Source: Mobilicoccus massiliensis | GTDB lineage: Bacteria; Actinomycetota; Actinomycetes; Actinomycetales; Dermatophilaceae | NCBI RefSeq assembly: GCF_000826525.2 | Contig: NZ_LN651330.1 | Location: 621,857 to 685,856 of the forward strand | Direction of reading: 5' to 3' | DNA: 64,000 nucleotides | Part shown: piece by piece, positions 1 to 10,490 of the stretch | Layout: each line of letters opens with the position of its first letter | How positions within the stretch are numbered: position 1 is the stretch's first letter | The notes under the pieces: generated by a model | Told to the model about the DNA's origin: nothing | Database searches by the model: none | The model's input: the letters and a program-made list of their open reading frames with translations, nothing else | Program-made: the position numbers and the translations under genes

Positions 1-1025
1 AAGAGAAGCAGCGCGGTATCACGATCTCGATCTCTCACATCGAGTACCAGACCGAAGAGCGTCACTACGCGCACGTCGACTGCCCCGGCCACGCCGACTA
101 CGTGAAGAACATGATCACGGGTGCGGCGCAGATGGACGGCGCGATCCTCGTGGTCGCCGCCACCGACGGCCCGATGCCGCAGACGAAGGAGCACGTCCTC
201 CTGGCCCGCCAGGTCGGCGTCCCCTACATCGTCGTGGCGCTCAACAAGGCCGACATGGTCGACGACGAGGAGATCATGGAGCTCGTCGAGATGGAGGTCC
301 GCGAGCTGCTGTCCTCCTACGAGTTCCCCGGCGATGACGTTCCGGTCGTCAAGGTCTCCGCGCTCAAGGCCCTCGAGGGCGACGAGAAGTGGGCCGAGTC
401 GATCCTCGAGCTCATGAGCGCGGTCGACGAGGCCATCCCGCAGCCGGAGCGCGACGTCGACAAGCCGTTCCTCATGCCGGTCGAGGACGTGTTCACCATC
501 ACCGGTCGTGGCACGGTCGTCACCGGCCGTATCGAGCGTGGCGTCCTCAAGGTCAACGAGGAGGTCGAGATCGTCGGCATCAAGGAGGCCTCCTCCAAGA
601 CGACGGTCACCGGCATCGAGATGTTCCGCAAGCTCCTCGACGAGGGTCGTGCGGGCGAGAACGTCGGTCTGCTCCTGCGTGGCACCAAGCGCGAGGACGT
701 CGAGCGTGGCCAGGTCATCTGCAAGCCGGGCTCGATCACCCCGCACACCGAGTTCGAGGGCCAGGTCTACATCCTGTCCAAGGACGAGGGTGGCCGTCAC
801 ACGCCGTTCTACGACAACTACCGTCCGCAGTTCTACTTCCGGACGACGGACGTCACCGGCGTGGTGCACCTCCCCGAGGGCACCGAGATGGTCATGCCGG
901 GCGACAACACCGACATGAAGGTCGACCTCATCCAGCCCATCGCGATGGAAGAGGGCCTCAAGTTCGCCATCCGTGAGGGTGGTCGTACGGTCGGCGCCGG
1001 CCGCGTCACCAAGATCATCAAGTGA
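1..1025 (+). CDS. tuf: Elongation factor Tu, 5' end missing
   Basis: GTPase that delivers aminoacyl-tRNA to the ribosomal A site. The reading frame is already open at the window edge (first whole codon at base 3), so the start codon and P-loop lie outside. Visible are the G3 motif DCPGHADY (78-101), the G4 motif NKADM (from 243), the G5 motif SALK (from about 358), then beta-barrel domains 2 and 3 through to the typical C-terminus GRVTKIIK. It is followed at once by a strong terminator, so it is the last gene of its transcript, usually the str operon (rpsL-rpsG-fusA-tuf); that part is inference because it is outside the window. Confidence 0.99.
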   Translation, partial: EKQRGITISISHIEYQTEERHYAHVDCPGHADYVKNMITGAAQMDGAILVVAATDGPMPQTKEHVLLARQVGVPYIVVALNKADMVDDEEIMELVEMEVRELLSSYEFPGDDVPVVKVSALKALEGDEKWAESILELMSAVDEAIPQPERDVDKPFLMPVEDVFTITGRGTVVTGRIERGVLKVNEEVEIVGIKEASSKTTVTGIEMFRKLLDEGRAGENVGLLLRGTKREDVERGQVICKPGSITPHTEFEGQVYILSKDEGGRHTPFYDNYRPQFYFRTTDVTGVVHLPEGTEMVMPGDNTDMKVDLIQPIAMEEGLKFAIREGGRTVGAGRVTKIIK

Positions 1026-1043
1026 TCTGACGTCTCACGTCCG

Positions 1044-1081
1044 AAGGGCGGGTCGTTCCCGAAAGGGAACGGCCCGCCCTT
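1044..1081 (+). terminator. Rho-independent terminator after tuf
   Basis: Seventeen-base arms 1044-1060 and 1065-1081 pair around a GAAA tetraloop with a single G-U pair, followed by a short T-rich stretch. It starts 18 bases after the tuf stop. It also lies 20 bases beyond the 3' end of the minus-strand peptidase gene, so it may serve both strands. Confidence 0.93.
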
Positions 1082-1100
1082 CTGTATGTCGACAGTTCCG

Positions 1101-3187
1101 TCAGCCGGCGGCCTTCTCTGCTGCGGCGGTGGCGGCCTGCAGTGAACGCGTGAGGTCGGTGGCGGCCTCGGTGAAGGCTCGAGCGTCCTTGGCCTCCGCT
1201 GCCTCGGCGAGGCGGGGCAGCGGGAGCACCGCGTAACCCGTCGTCCGTCCCGGCGCCCAGACCTGGTGCTTGTACCAGGGGCGGCCCGCCAGCCCCCCGG
1301 GGGTGAGCAAAGCGCGCTCCTGGACGCGGATCGCGTCGTTGATCCGCTTCGCGGCCACCCTCTCGGTGGAGGTGAGGCCGCCCGCGGCAAGACGCCGGCC
1401 CGCCGACTCCAGGCGGCGGGTGGCCGCGCCCCAGTTGCGGGCCGCGGTCATCGTGTCCTGAAGGGACGAACCCGCCGGGGCCTGAGCCTGCATCGCGTCG
1501 AGACGCGCCAGCGTGTCCGCGGCGTAGGCGCTGTAACGCATCGGAAGGATGTCGGCGTTGGCGAGTCGCAGCGCCAGGGTGCCCGATATCTCGGACGCGG
1601 CCGTCATCCCCTTCAACCCGGGGTCCGCGAAGCGGTCGAGGTAGTCCACGTTGTCGTAGACGGAGTGGTAGACGCTTCCGGCGGACGAGAAGCCGATGTC
1701 GGCCGACGGTACGCCGAGGTGCTGCAGGAAGGGCGTGTAGTCGGAACCGCTTCCAAGTCGGTCCGGAACGCGGCGCCCGTCGGATGCCGCACTCCACGCT
1801 TCGCCGACGGAGCCGGTGCCGGAAGGCGCGTCGACGGCGTCGCTCACCGAACGGATGACCTCGTCCAGTGCCGGAACGCTGCCGGCGCCGAAGGAGCGGC
1901 CGGCGGTGGTGTCCATGTTGATGTAGGCGATCGCCTCCTCGCGGAGACGCTGTGCGTTGTTCTCCGCGTACTCCGTGGATCCGATGAGGCCGTACTCCTC
2001 TCCGTCCCATCCGGCGAGGACGATGGTGCGTCGCGGTCGCCAGCCGTCCTGGTAGAGACCACCCAGTGCCCGCGCCAGTTCCATGGTCGAGATCCAGCCG
2101 GACTTGTTGTCGGAGGCGCCGCCGGCCCAGGTGTCGCGGTGGCCGCCGACGAGGACGTATCCGGCGTCGGGGTCGGTGCCCGGCACCGTTGCGACGACGT
2201 TGTCGATCGCGATGTCGGTGCGGTCGATGTCGAGGTCGAGGGCCACCTGGGTACCGCCGGGGCCGAGGCGGTAACGGAAGTCGTGGCCGCCCTGCCACCC
2301 GCGAGGCGCGACCGGCCCGGTGAGGGTCGCGAGCAGGCCATGTGCCTCGCGGGCCGATACGGGCGTCACGGGGATCGGTGAGAAGGTGCGCGCCTTTTCC
2401 GCCGGAGGACGCGCGGTCCCGGGGGTCGAGGGGGTGCCCGGGGGTGCTCCCAGATCTTCAACACCGAGCCGCGCTGGATGGAGTCCTCCGGTCGCCAGGG
2501 GCCGTCAGGATAGACCTCACCCCTGACGAAACCGTCGTCTGCGGGGTCGGTGTACATGATCATGCCCACCGCGCCGGCCTTTGCAGCCAGGTCGGGCTTG
2601 ACTCCGCGGAAGTTCTTGCCGTACCGGGCGAGCGCGATCTTCCCCTGCAGTGAGATGCCACGGCGAGCCAACTCGGTGAAGTCTTCCGGTCGGCCGTAGT
2701 TCACGTAGACGACGGGGCCGGAGACCTTCCCTGCGGGCGAGTACGCGTTGTAGCCGATCGCGAGATCTTCGGGGGTGGTCCGTCCCATGTCGTCCTCGGT
2801 GACGGCGAGAGTGCGACGAGTGGGCGCGGTCTGGCGGACGGAGATGTGTCGTGGGCGTGTGGCCAGGGCCCGGTACGAGTCCACGCGGACGTCGAGCCCG
2901 GCTTCTTCGAGCGCGGCCTTCTCCTCCTCGACGGACCGGGCGTTGGAGGGAGTGCCAGGGTGAGTGGGCGTGGCTCCGATGGTGTTCATCCAACGTCGCG
3001 GATGGGAGGCGTCGATCTCCTCGCGGAGGTTCTCCTCGTACTGGGTCTGCCATCGCGGGGAGCCATAGGGGGCTGCGCGTTCGGCGGGGGTGGTCTCGTC
3101 GGCAGCGGCCGGCACGGTGGTCGATGAGGCGATGCCGAACCCGGCGGTGGCGAGGACGACGGCGGCGGCCGTGGTGATGCGTCTCAT
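1101..3187 (-). pseudogene. Secreted M28-family metallopeptidase, frameshifted
   Basis: One gene read in two frames. The 5' part (3187 down to about 2440) starts at an ATG with an AGGAG site (3193-3197) and encodes a signal peptide ending near PAAADE, then a protease-associated (PA) domain of glutamate carboxypeptidase II type. The 3' part (about 2440 to 1101) encodes the M28 di-zinc aminopeptidase domain with GGHRDTW, ASDNKSG, DGEEYGLIGS and the late SDYTPFL region. The frames join at a run of five C on the minus strand (2440-2444); adding one C gives a continuous family-like sequence EHPPGTPSTPG. It would be an exported zinc aminopeptidase or carboxypeptidase. Whether this is a true lesion or a homopolymer error cannot be told; all visible domains are otherwise well preserved. 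Confidence 0.85.
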
Positions 3188-3369
3188 GCGGTCTCCTGGA
3201 CAGGGGTGCCCGCCGCACGCAGGGGCGACGGTGCTCCGGCGAAAAGTGTTGCCACCGTATGAGACTCACGTCACGCAGGCAAGGGTCCAGCGGGGACAGG
3301 GCCGGGGCGTGCAGCCGGGCCCGGATGCTGTCTCAGGTCACGGCCAGGGTCGGCGGTCACACTGGGGGG

Positions 3370-3882
3370 ATGAGTTGGGGGAATGTCGGCCGACGTGCGG
3401 TGGTGACGGGACTGTGCGCCGTCGCCGCGGCGGGCTGCCTCGTCGCGGGGGTGCGGGCGGTAGGACCCCCGGCCGAGGGGGTCGTCGACACGGTCTCTGG
3501 GGCTGCGACCGCAGTGGCGTCCGCGGTGAGTCCGGACCCCTCGACCTCCCCGGGACCGTCCTCCTCGTCCACGGACGTGTCGGAGCGCCTCGTGGACGAT
3601 GCCGCGTGGGTCGAGCGGGACGGGGTGAGGGCGCTGGAGGTCACTCCCGCCGATCGCCTGCGGAACGAGACCGACCCTCGCGTGTTCGACGAGGCCTGGC
3701 GCCGCGTGGTCAAGGCCGTCCCCGAAGCGGACTCGCCGGGCATGCGCGACCAGTTCGTCTGCCACGCGACGTTCGCCGCAGACAAGGACAGCTGGTTCCT
3801 CGAGCCGGAGCGTCCCGCCGTGGGGTACTGGAAGACGGTCCGGGCCGGCTGCAATCCAGGAGATGTGCTCGACGTCGGCTGA
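3370..3882 (+). CDS. Exported DUF2599-domain protein
   Basis: Protein of 170 residues. ATG 3370 follows a G-rich site (3364-3369) and is preferred over upstream in-frame starts because it places a hydrophobic export segment (about residues 10-30, VVTGLCAVAAAGCLVAGV) at the N-terminus. A Ser/Pro/Thr-rich linker follows. The C-terminal 90 residues match DUF2599: a WVERDGVRALEVTP start, an AWRRVVKAVPEAD helix, GMRDQFVCHA, and a final GYWKTVRAGCNPGD. The two cysteines (QFVCHA and AGCNP) probably form a disulphide. Function is unknown. A glycine-cysteine (AAGC) at the end of the hydrophobic segment could make it a lipoprotein, but the lipobox is imperfect. Confidence 0.8.
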   Translation: MSWGNVGRRAVVTGLCAVAAAGCLVAGVRAVGPPAEGVVDTVSGAATAVASAVSPDPSTSPGPSSSSTDVSERLVDDAAWVERDGVRALEVTPADRLRNETDPRVFDEAWRRVVKAVPEADSPGMRDQFVCHATFAADKDSWFLEPERPAVGYWKTVRAGCNPGDVLDVG

Positions 3883-3971
3883 CATCCCGCGGTTCGCCGC
3901 GCCCCGATCCGGATACGGTGACAGTCGAGGCCGGCCGCACGCGCCGGCGTGATCCCCTCGAGGAGGCATCC

Positions 3972-4781
3972 GTGGACTTCGGCACGTACGAGACCCTGAT
4001 CGTCGAGCAGGACGACGCCGCGCTGGTCGTGACGGTCGATCGGCCCAAGGCGTTGAACGCTCTCGCGGGTCAGGTCATCGACGACCTGTGGGCGCTGACC
4101 GAAGCGCTCATGCGGGTCGGAGAGCAGGGGGAGTGGCCCGTGCGGGGCGTCGTCATCACGGGATCGGGTGAGAAGGCGTTCGTCGCGGGCGCCGACATCG
4201 TCGAGATGCAGGGCATGACCCCCGAGCAGGGTGAGGCGTACAGCCGGCGCATGCAGGAGGTGACGACCCGCCTGGAGGCTCTGCCCGTGCCGGTCGTCGC
4301 GGCCGTCAACGGGTTCGCCCTCGGCGGGGGATGCGAGTTGGCGATGGCCTGCGACTTCATCTACGCGAGCCGCAACGCCAAGTTCGGTCAGCCCGAGGTC
4401 AACCTCGGCCTCGTACCCGGATTCGGGGGCTCCGTGCGGCTCGCCGACCGGGTCGGCATCGGGATGGCGCGTGAGCTCGTCTACACGGGCCGACCGATCG
4501 ACGCCGAGGAGGCTCACCGGATCGGGCTCGTCAACCGCCTCTACGACGACGCGGCCGGTGTGCTCGAGGGCGCCAAGGCCACGGTGGCCGAGATGGCCGT
4601 CAAATCGCCGGTGGCGATCCGCATCTGCAAGGAGCTCATGAACGAGGCCGCGCCGCTGCCGACGAGCGACGGGCTCGACCTCGAGGCGAAGGCGTTCAAG
4701 GTGGCGTTCTGCACCGAGGACAAGGCCGAGGGCGTGCGTGCCTTCATCGCCAAGGAGAAGCCGGCGTTCCCGGGCCGCTGA
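3972..4781 (+). CDS. Enoyl-CoA hydratase (crotonase family)
   Basis: Hydrates trans-2-enoyl-CoA in fatty-acid beta-oxidation. The start chosen is GTG 3972, seven bases after GAGGAGG (3958-3964); the frame stays open upstream but without family similarity. 269 residues, the usual length. The CoA/oxyanion-hole segment AGADIVEMQG is present, and both catalytic glutamates of true hydratases are in place: FALGGGCELAMACD and FGQPEVNLGLVPGFGG. This argues for hydratase rather than isomerase-only activity. It stands alone between a secreted protein gene and a terminator, so the exact chain-length preference cannot be inferred from neighbours. Confidence 0.93.
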   Translation: MDFGTYETLIVEQDDAALVVTVDRPKALNALAGQVIDDLWALTEALMRVGEQGEWPVRGVVITGSGEKAFVAGADIVEMQGMTPEQGEAYSRRMQEVTTRLEALPVPVVAAVNGFALGGGCELAMACDFIYASRNAKFGQPEVNLGLVPGFGGSVRLADRVGIGMARELVYTGRPIDAEEAHRIGLVNRLYDDAAGVLEGAKATVAEMAVKSPVAIRICKELMNEAAPLPTSDGLDLEAKAFKVAFCTEDKAEGVRAFIAKEKPAFPGR

Positions 4782-4798
4782 CCCTTCCCGGTGCACCT

Positions 4799-4829
4799 CG
4801 AGCCTCCCGGTTCTCCGCCGGGAGGCTCG
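4799..4829 (+). terminator. Terminator after the enoyl-CoA hydratase gene
   Basis: Perfect 12-base arms 4799-4810 and 4818-4829 with a 7-base loop, then ATTTGGGTT. It separates the hydratase gene from the ribosomal superoperon leader. Confidence 0.88.
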
Positions 4830-5151
4830 ATTTGGGTTCTGCCGCGGGATCTGTCAGTATTGACGGGTTGCTTGGCGACGACGCGCACAGGTGTGTCCTT
4901 CAAGGATGGCCCGTTCTGCGCGTCGGCGCCCCTCGCGAGAGGTGACTGGCACACGGATTCGTCCGTGAATCGGAACCTCTCGTGCACCCGAAAAGCTTCC
5001 GGTTCTGGACCGGACGAAGACCAGCATCGAGGGACAGGCGCTCTGCGCTGCCCTCGTGCATTCCGCAGGGCGCGACACGCCCGACCGCGGGGGTCGGAGG
5101 CCGCAGGAACGGATCCGTAGTGGAACGATCAGGAAGAGAGACGTAACGACG
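4830..5151 (+). promoter_or_regulatory. Leader and promoter region of the S10 operon
   Basis: Gene-free stretch of about 320 bases between the terminator and rpsJ. A TTGACG hexamer at 4860-4865 is a candidate -35 box, but no convincing -10 hexamer lies 16-18 bases downstream. An AGGAAGAGAG element (5131-5140) provides the rpsJ ribosome-binding site. The long leader agrees with the regulated S10 leaders known in other bacteria; no specific L4-binding fold was recognised. Confidence 0.5.
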
Positions 5152-5460
5152 ATGGCGGGACAGAAGATCCGCATCCGGTTGAAGTCGTACGACCACGAGG
5201 TCATCGACTCCTCCGCGCGCAAGATCGTCGACACGGTGACCCGCGCGGGCGCGACCGTGGTCGGCCCCGTGCCGCTGCCGACGGAGAAGAACGTCTTCGT
5301 CGTCATCCGGTCGCCCCACAAGTACAAGGACAGCCGCGAGCACTTCGAGATGCGCACGCACAAGCGCCTCATCGACATCGTGGACCCGACGCCGAAGGCC
5401 GTCGACTCGCTGATGCGTCTCGACCTGCCGGCGGACGTCAACATCGAGATCAAGCTCTGA
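5152..5460 (+). CDS. rpsJ: 30S ribosomal protein S10 (NusE)
   Basis: First gene of the superoperon. S10 sits in the 30S head and, as NusE, joins NusB in transcription antitermination. 102 residues, family length. The frame is open upstream, but ATG 5152 gives the standard N-terminus [19 protein letters not shown] and follows a purine-rich site. The conserved [16 protein letters not shown] segment and the C-terminus VNIEIKL are present. rplC begins 12 bases after its stop. Confidence 0.98.
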   Translation: MAGQKIRIRLKSYDHEVIDSSARKIVDTVTRAGATVVGPVPLPTEKNVFVVIRSPHKYKDSREHFEMRTHKRLIDIVDPTPKAVDSLMRLDLPADVNIEIKL

Positions 5461-5471
5461 GGGCAGCGCAC

Positions 5472-6134
5472 ATGAGCATTTCTTCCAAGACCGAGCGCGC
5501 CGTCACCGGCGTTCTGGGCGAGAAGCTCGGCATGACCCAGGTCTGGGACGCCGACAACCGCCTCGTGCCCGTGACCGTCATCAAGGCCGGCCCCTGCGTC
5601 GTCACGCAGGTCCGCACCGGCGACGTCGACGGCTACAACGCCGTGCAGATCGCCTTCGGCGCCATCGACCCGCGCAAGGTGAACCAGCCGATGTCCGGCC
5701 ACTTCGAGAAGGCCGGTGTCACACCGCGTCGTCACCTCGTCGAACTCCGCACCTCCGAGGCCGGGTCGTTCACGGCCGGCCAGGAGATCACCGCCGAGTC
5801 CTTCGAGGCCGGCCAGCGCGTCGACGTCGTCGGCCGCACCAAGGGCAAGGGCTTCGCCGGTGTCATGAAGCGTCACGGCTTCGCCGGCGTGAGCGCCTCT
5901 CACGGTGCGCACCGCAACCACCGCAAGCCCGGTTCGATCGGCGCCTGCGCCACGCCCGGCCGCGTCTTCAAGGGTCACCGCATGGCCGGCCGCATGGGCG
6001 GCGTGCGCCAGACGACCCAGAACCTGCAGATCCACGCGGTCGACGCCGAGCAGGGTCTCCTGCTGGTCAAGGGCGCCGTTCCCGGCCCCCGTGGCGCCGT
6101 CGTGCTCGTCCGCACCGCTGTGAAGGGAGCGTGA
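5472..6134 (+). CDS. rplC: 50S ribosomal protein L3
   Basis: Early-assembling 50S protein that reaches toward the peptidyl-transferase centre. 220 residues. The [13 protein letters not shown] opening and the basic loop [20 protein letters not shown] (around 5850-5920) followed by [18 protein letters not shown] are diagnostic. One base separates it from rplD, so the two are translationally coupled. Confidence 0.98.
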   Translation: MSISSKTERAVTGVLGEKLGMTQVWDADNRLVPVTVIKAGPCVVTQVRTGDVDGYNAVQIAFGAIDPRKVNQPMSGHFEKAGVTPRRHLVELRTSEAGSFTAGQEITAESFEAGQRVDVVGRTKGKGFAGVMKRHGFAGVSASHGAHRNHRKPGSIGACATPGRVFKGHRMAGRMGGVRQTTQNLQIHAVDAEQGLLLVKGAVPGPRGAVVLVRTAVKGA

Positions 6135-6135
6135 C

Positions 6136-6783
6136 ATGACGACGATCGACGTCCGCGACAACACCGGCGCAGCCGCCGGCCGTTCCGTCGAGCTGCCCGC
6201 CGAGATCTTCGACGTGCAGACCAACGTGCCGCTGATCCACCAGGTCGTCGTGGCCCAGCTCGCCGCGGCTCGCCAGGGCACGCACGCCACCAAGACGCGC
6301 TCGGAGGTCCGAGGCGGTGGCCGCAAGCCGTACCGCCAGAAGGGCACCGGCCGCGCCCGCCAGGGTTCGATCCGCGCGCCGCAGTTCGCCGGCGGTGCCA
6401 CGGTCCACGGTCCGCAGCCGCGCGACTACGGTCAGCGCACCCCCAAGAAGATGAAGGCCGCCGCCCTGCGTGGCGCCCTCTCCGACCGCGCCCGTCACGA
6501 CCGGGTGCACGTCATCACCGGCCTCGTCGAGGGTGACGCCCCGTCGACCCGCGGCGCCGCCAAGCTCATGGCCGCGCTCACCGAGCGCACCAACCAGCTC
6601 GTCGTCGTCAACCGCGGCGACGAGGCGTCGATGCTCTCGGTGCGCAACCTGCCGTCCGTGCACGTGCTGTTCGCCGACCAGCTCAACACGTACGACGTGC
6701 TCTGCGCCGACGACGTCGTGTTCACCGAGGACGCCTTCGAGGCGTTCGTCGCCGCCGCCACGTCCAAGGAGGCCGCCAAGTGA
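6136..6783 (+). CDS. rplD: 50S ribosomal protein L4
   Basis: L4 lines the peptide exit tunnel; in some bacteria it also represses its own operon. 215 residues. The tunnel loop [20 protein letters not shown] with [14 protein letters not shown] is intact. Its stop overlaps the GTG start of rplW in GTGA. Confidence 0.98.
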   Translation: MTTIDVRDNTGAAAGRSVELPAEIFDVQTNVPLIHQVVVAQLAAARQGTHATKTRSEVRGGGRKPYRQKGTGRARQGSIRAPQFAGGATVHGPQPRDYGQRTPKKMKAAALRGALSDRARHDRVHVITGLVEGDAPSTRGAAKLMAALTERTNQLVVVNRGDEASMLSVRNLPSVHVLFADQLNTYDVLCADDVVFTEDAFEAFVAAATSKEAAK

Positions 6784-7079
6784 GCGCCCTGAACAAGGAC
6801 CCCCGCGACGTCCTGCTCGCGCCGGTCGTCTCGGAGAAGTCGTACACGCTGATGGACGAGGGGAAGTACACCTTCCTCGTCGACCCCCGGGCCAACAAGA
6901 CCGAGATCAAGATCGCGATCGAAGAGATCTTCAAGGTCAAGGTTGCCTCCGTCAACACGTTGAACCGCCCCGGCAAGACTCGTCGGACCCGGTTCGGGAC
7001 GGGCAAGCGCAAGGACACCAAGCGCGCCATCGTCACCCTCAAGGAAGGCTCGATCGACGTCTTCGGCGGAGCGCGCTGA
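6780..7079 (+). CDS. rplW: 50S ribosomal protein L23
   Basis: Protein at the tunnel exit that docks signal recognition particle and trigger factor. 99 residues beginning at GTG 6780, which overlaps the rplD stop by four bases. Motifs [11 protein letters not shown] and [19 protein letters not shown] are typical. A 45-base gap with a GGGAG site precedes rplB. Confidence 0.97.
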   Translation: MSALNKDPRDVLLAPVVSEKSYTLMDEGKYTFLVDPRANKTEIKIAIEEIFKVKVASVNTLNRPGKTRRTRFGTGKRKDTKRAIVTLKEGSIDVFGGAR

Positions 7080-7124
7080 GCGCGCCCGGCGAGCCGATCG
7101 AATCGCTAAGGGAGAACTGATCTC

Positions 7125-7961
7125 ATGGGTATCCGCAAGTACAAGCCGACGACGCCGGGGCGTCGCGGGAGCAGCGTCGCCGACTTCGTCGAGGTGACGC
7201 GCAGCCAGCCGGAGAAGTCGCTGGTGCGCCCGCTCGCCAAGTCCGGTGGTCGTAACAACCAGGGCCGCATCACCACCCGTCACATCGGCGGGGGCCACAA
7301 GCGCGCCTACCGCGTCATCGACTTCCGTCGCCACGACAAGGACGGCATCCCGGCCAAGGTCGCTCACATCGAGTACGACCCCAACCGCACCGCCCGCATC
7401 GCGCTGCTGCACTACGCCGACGGCGAGAAGCGCTACATCATCGCGCCCAACCGCCTCAAGCAGGGTGACGTCGTCGAGAACGGTCCGTCCGCCGACATCA
7501 AGCCGGGCAACAACCTGCCGATGCGCAACATCCCCGTCGGTACGGTCATCCACGCCATCGAGCTGCGCCCCGGTGGCGGGGCGAAGATCGCCCGTTCGGC
7601 CGGCTCGCGCGTGCAGCTCGTCGCCAAGGAGGGCCGCTACGCCCAGCTGCGTATGCCCTCCGGTGAGATCCGCAACGTCGACGTCCGCTGCCGCGCGACG
7701 ATCGGCGAGGTGGGCAACGCCGAGCAGAGCAACATCAACTGGGGCAAGGCCGGCCGCATGCGTTGGAAGGGCAAGCGCCCGACCGTCCGCGGTGTCGTCA
7801 TGAACCCGGTGGACCACCCGCACGGTGGTGGTGAGGGCCGCACGTCCGGTGGACGTCACCCCGTCAGCCCGTGGGGTCAGCCCGAGGGACGCACTCGGCG
7901 CCCCAACAAGGAGAGCGACAAGCTCATCGTTCGTCGCCGTCGTACTGGCAAGAAGCGCTGA
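7125..7961 (+). CDS. rplB: 50S ribosomal protein L2
   Basis: Universal 50S protein needed for subunit joining and peptidyl-transferase assembly. 278 residues. N-terminal [15 protein letters not shown], the OB and SH3-like domains, and the conserved C-terminal loop [20 protein letters not shown] with its key histidine are all present. It ends in a basic tail, [11 protein letters not shown]. Confidence 0.98.
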   Translation: MGIRKYKPTTPGRRGSSVADFVEVTRSQPEKSLVRPLAKSGGRNNQGRITTRHIGGGHKRAYRVIDFRRHDKDGIPAKVAHIEYDPNRTARIALLHYADGEKRYIIAPNRLKQGDVVENGPSADIKPGNNLPMRNIPVGTVIHAIELRPGGGAKIARSAGSRVQLVAKEGRYAQLRMPSGEIRNVDVRCRATIGEVGNAEQSNINWGKAGRMRWKGKRPTVRGVVMNPVDHPHGGGEGRTSGGRHPVSPWGQPEGRTRRPNKESDKLIVRRRRTGKKR

Positions 7962-7976
7962 TAGGAGCCCGCTGAT

Positions 7977-8258
7977 ATGCCTCGCAGCCTGAAGAAGGGC
8001 CCCTTCATCGACGACCACCTTCAGAAGAAGGTGGACGCCCAGAACGAAGCGGGCAGCAAGAACGTCATCAAGACCTGGTCGCGCCGGTCGGTCATCGCGC
8101 CCGACTTCCTCGGCCACACCTTTGCCGTCCACGACGGCCGCAAGCACGTGCCGGTGTTCGTCACCGAGGCGATGGTCGGGCACAAGCTCGGCGAGTTCGC
8201 TCCGACGCGCACCTTCAAGGGTCACGTGAAGGACGACAAGAAGGGTCGTCGTCGCTGA
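7977..8258 (+). CDS. rpsS: 30S ribosomal protein S19
   Basis: 30S head protein near the A-site finger contact. 93 residues. [15 protein letters not shown] at the N-terminus and [20 protein letters not shown] in the middle identify it. The stop TGA overlaps an ATG usable for rplV by one base. Confidence 0.98.
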   Translation: MPRSLKKGPFIDDHLQKKVDAQNEAGSKNVIKTWSRRSVIAPDFLGHTFAVHDGRKHVPVFVTEAMVGHKLGEFAPTRTFKGHVKDDKKGRRR

Positions 8259-8674
8259 TGGCCGGTACGAAGTCCCAGAACACGCAGGAGGAGGTCGTGA
8301 CAGTGGAAGCCAGGGCACAGGCCCGCGGCGTGCGCGTCACGCCGATGAAGGCCCGCCGCGTCGTGAACCTCATCCGCGGCAAGCAGGCCCCCGAGGCTCT
8401 CGCGGTGCTGCAGTTCGCGCCGCAGTCGGCCAGTGAGCCGGTGTACAAGGTCCTCGCCAGCGCCATCGCGAACGCTCGCCAGAAGGCCGAGCGCGAGTCG
8501 CTGCCGTTCGACGAACGCGAGCTCGTCGTCAGCAGCGCCTACGTCGACGAGGGCCCGACGATGAAGCGGTTCCAGCCGCGGGCTCAGGGCCGCGCCTACC
8601 GCATCAACAAGCGCACGAGCCACATCACCGTGCACGTCAGCCAGCCCGAGACGACCACAGGAGGCGTTCGCTGA
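8258..8674 (+). CDS. rplV: 50S ribosomal protein L22
   Basis: Tunnel-wall protein that binds across all 23S domains. [20 protein letters not shown] and the C-terminal hairpin [18 protein letters not shown] mark the family. Start uncertain: ATG 8258 overlaps the rpsS stop and gives 138 residues. GTG 8303 sits 8 bases after a very strong AGGAGGAGG (8286-8294) and gives the canonical short N-terminus VEARAQAR. The latter is biologically attractive; the longer form is listed as the maximum extent. The stop overlaps the rpsC start in TGATGG. Confidence 0.97.
   Translation: MAGTKSQNTQEEVVTVEARAQARGVRVTPMKARRVVNLIRGKQAPEALAVLQFAPQSASEPVYKVLASAIANARQKAERESLPFDERELVVSSAYVDEGPTMKRFQPRAQGRAYRINKRTSHITVHVSQPETTTGGVR
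8286..8294 (+). promoter_or_regulatory. Strong Shine-Dalgarno inside the annotated rplV 5' end
   Basis: AGGAGGAGG lies 8 bases before an in-frame GTG (8303) that opens the canonical L22 N-terminus. This suggests the 15 codons between ATG 8258 and here may be untranslated or an alternative form. Confidence 0.6.
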
Positions 8675-9525
8675 TGGGTCAGAAGGTCAACCCGAACGGC
8701 TTCCGCCTCGGCATCACCACGGACCACAAGTCCCGGTGGTTCGCCGACAGCACCAAGGCCGGCCAGCGCTACCGCGACTACGTCAAGGAGGACGTGGCGA
8801 TCCGCAAGCTCATGTCCACGGGCATGGAGCGCGCTGGCATCAGCCGCGTCGAGATCGAGCGCACCCGTGACCGCGTGCGCGTCGACATCCACACCGCGCG
8901 TCCGGGCATCGTCATCGGCCGCCGCGGCGCCGAGGCCGACCGCATCCGCGGTGAGCTCGAGAAGCTCACCGGCAAGCAGGTGCAGCTCAACATCCTCGAG
9001 GTCAAGAACCCCGAGCTCGACGCCCAGCTCGTCGCGCAGGGCATCGCCGAGCAGCTCTCGGCCCGTGTGTCGTTCCGTCGCGCCATGCGCAAGGGCATGC
9101 AGTCCTCGCTGCGCGCCGGCGCCAAGGGCATCCGGGTGCAGTGCTCCGGCCGCCTCGGCGGCGCCGAGATGAGCCGCTCGGAGTTCTACCGCGAGGGTCG
9201 CGTGCCGCTGCACACCCTCCGCGCGAACATCGACTACGGGTTCTACGAGGCCCGCACCACCTTCGGCCGCATCGGCGTGAAGGTCTGGATCTACAAGGGC
9301 GACCTCACCGCCAAGGAGCTCGCGGCCCAGCAGGCCGCTGCTCCCGGACGCGCCGGACGCGGCGGTCCCCGCGGAGACCGCGGCGACCGTCCCTCGCGCG
9401 GACGTCGTCCCGGCGGCGACCGCGGCGACCGTGGCGCACGCGGTGGTGCCCGCACCGAGAGCACCGGTGGGAGCGAGACGGCCGTGACGTCCGGCGCCCC
9501 CGCCACCGAGGGAGCTGAGTCCTGA
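8674..9525 (+). CDS. rpsC: 30S ribosomal protein S3, long Arg/Gly-rich tail
   Basis: S3 helps form the mRNA entry channel and has helicase-like action there. 283 residues; the conserved core ends near residue 215. The type II KH domain motif [17 protein letters not shown] and the segment [14 protein letters not shown] are present. After [12 protein letters not shown] comes an extension of about 65 residues, repetitive in Arg, Gly and Asp and then acidic, as in many high-GC Actinomycetes. It overlaps rplP by one base. Confidence 0.98.
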   Translation: MGQKVNPNGFRLGITTDHKSRWFADSTKAGQRYRDYVKEDVAIRKLMSTGMERAGISRVEIERTRDRVRVDIHTARPGIVIGRRGAEADRIRGELEKLTGKQVQLNILEVKNPELDAQLVAQGIAEQLSARVSFRRAMRKGMQSSLRAGAKGIRVQCSGRLGGAEMSRSEFYREGRVPLHTLRANIDYGFYEARTTFGRIGVKVWIYKGDLTAKELAAQQAAAPGRAGRGGPRGDRGDRPSRGRRPGGDRGDRGARGGARTESTGGSETAVTSGAPATEGAES

Positions 9526-9944
9526 TGTTGATTCCCCGTCGAGTCAAGCACCGCAAGCAGCACCACCCGACGCGGCGCGGCATGGCCAAGGGCGGCACCA
9601 CGATCGCCTTCGGCGACTACGGCCTCCAGGCGCTCACCCCCGCCTACGTGACCAACCGCCAGATCGAATCCGCCCGTATCGCGATGACGCGCTACATCAA
9701 GCGTGGCGGAAAGGTCTGGATCAACATCTACCCCGACCGCCCGCTCACCAAGAAGCCCGCCGAGACCCGCATGGGTTCCGGTAAGGGCTCGCCCGAATGG
9801 TGGGTGGCCAACGTCAAGCCCGGCCGCGTCATGTTCGAGCTCTCCGGCGTCAGCGAGGAGGTCGCCCGCGAGGCGATGCGACTCGCCGCCCACAAGCTCC
9901 CCATGAAGTGCCGCTTCATCGCACGTGAGGGTGGTGACAACTGA
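9525..9944 (+). CDS. rplP: 50S ribosomal protein L16
   Basis: Binds near the A-site tRNA elbow. 139 residues with [35 protein letters not shown] and the [19 protein letters not shown] loop. The stop overlaps the rpmC start by one base. Confidence 0.98.
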   Translation: MLIPRRVKHRKQHHPTRRGMAKGGTTIAFGDYGLQALTPAYVTNRQIESARIAMTRYIKRGGKVWINIYPDRPLTKKPAETRMGSGKGSPEWWVANVKPGRVMFELSGVSEEVAREAMRLAAHKLPMKCRFIAREGGDN

Positions 9945-10171
9945 TGGCGAAGGACCTGGCAGCGGACGCGATCCGCGAAATGTCCGACGAGAAGCTCGCC
10001 GACGAACTCAAGAAGGCCAAGGGCGAACTGTTCAACCTGCGGTTCCAGTCCGCCACCGGCCAGCTCGAGAACAACAGCCGCCTCCGCGCCGTCCGCAAGG
10101 ACATCGCGCGCATCTACACGATCATGCGCGAGCGCGAGCTCAACATCGGCGGCCCGAAGGTGGCGAGCTGA
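9944..10171 (+). CDS. rpmC: 50S ribosomal protein L29
   Basis: Small helical protein beside the tunnel exit. 75 residues. The [20 protein letters not shown] and [15 protein letters not shown] helices are typical. Two bases separate it from the rpsQ start. Confidence 0.97.
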   Translation: MAKDLAADAIREMSDEKLADELKKAKGELFNLRFQSATGQLENNSRLRAVRKDIARIYTIMRERELNIGGPKVAS

Positions 10172-10173
10172 GA

Positions 10174-10482
10174 ATGACCACGACACCGGAGGAGAACACC
10201 GTGACCGACCAGACGGTCGACGCCGGCGACCAGCGCAACTTCCGCAAGACCGCGCGCGGCTACGTCGTCAGCGACAAGATGGACAAGACCATCGTCGTCG
10301 AGGTCGAAGACCGCGTGAAGCACGCCCTCTACGGCAAGGTCATGCGACGCACCAGCCGCCTCAAGGCTCACGACGAGAACAACGAGGCCGGTATCGGCGA
10401 CCGCGTCCTCATCATGGAGACGCGTCCGCTGTCCGCCTCCAAGCGGTGGCGCCTCGTGCGCATCGTGGAGCGCGCCAAGTAA
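10174..10482 (+). CDS. rpsQ: 30S ribosomal protein S17
   Basis: Primary 16S-binding OB-fold protein. 102 residues from ATG 10174, chosen because it starts just after rpmC; in-frame GTG 10201 is an alternative. The conserved core begins at [19 protein letters not shown] after an acidic N-terminal extension of about 20 residues. The C-terminal [17 protein letters not shown] is standard. It is followed by a 262-base spacer rather than a tight junction, which splits the S10-type operon from rplN. Confidence 0.97.
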   Translation: MTTTPEENTVTDQTVDAGDQRNFRKTARGYVVSDKMDKTIVVEVEDRVKHALYGKVMRRTSRLKAHDENNEAGIGDRVLIMETRPLSASKRWRLVRIVERAK

Positions 10483-10490
10483 GAACGCGT

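Noticed and set aside
1101..3187. Two separate genes in the M28 region
   Set aside because: The PA domain and the catalytic domain belong to one known architecture and join after a one-base correction.
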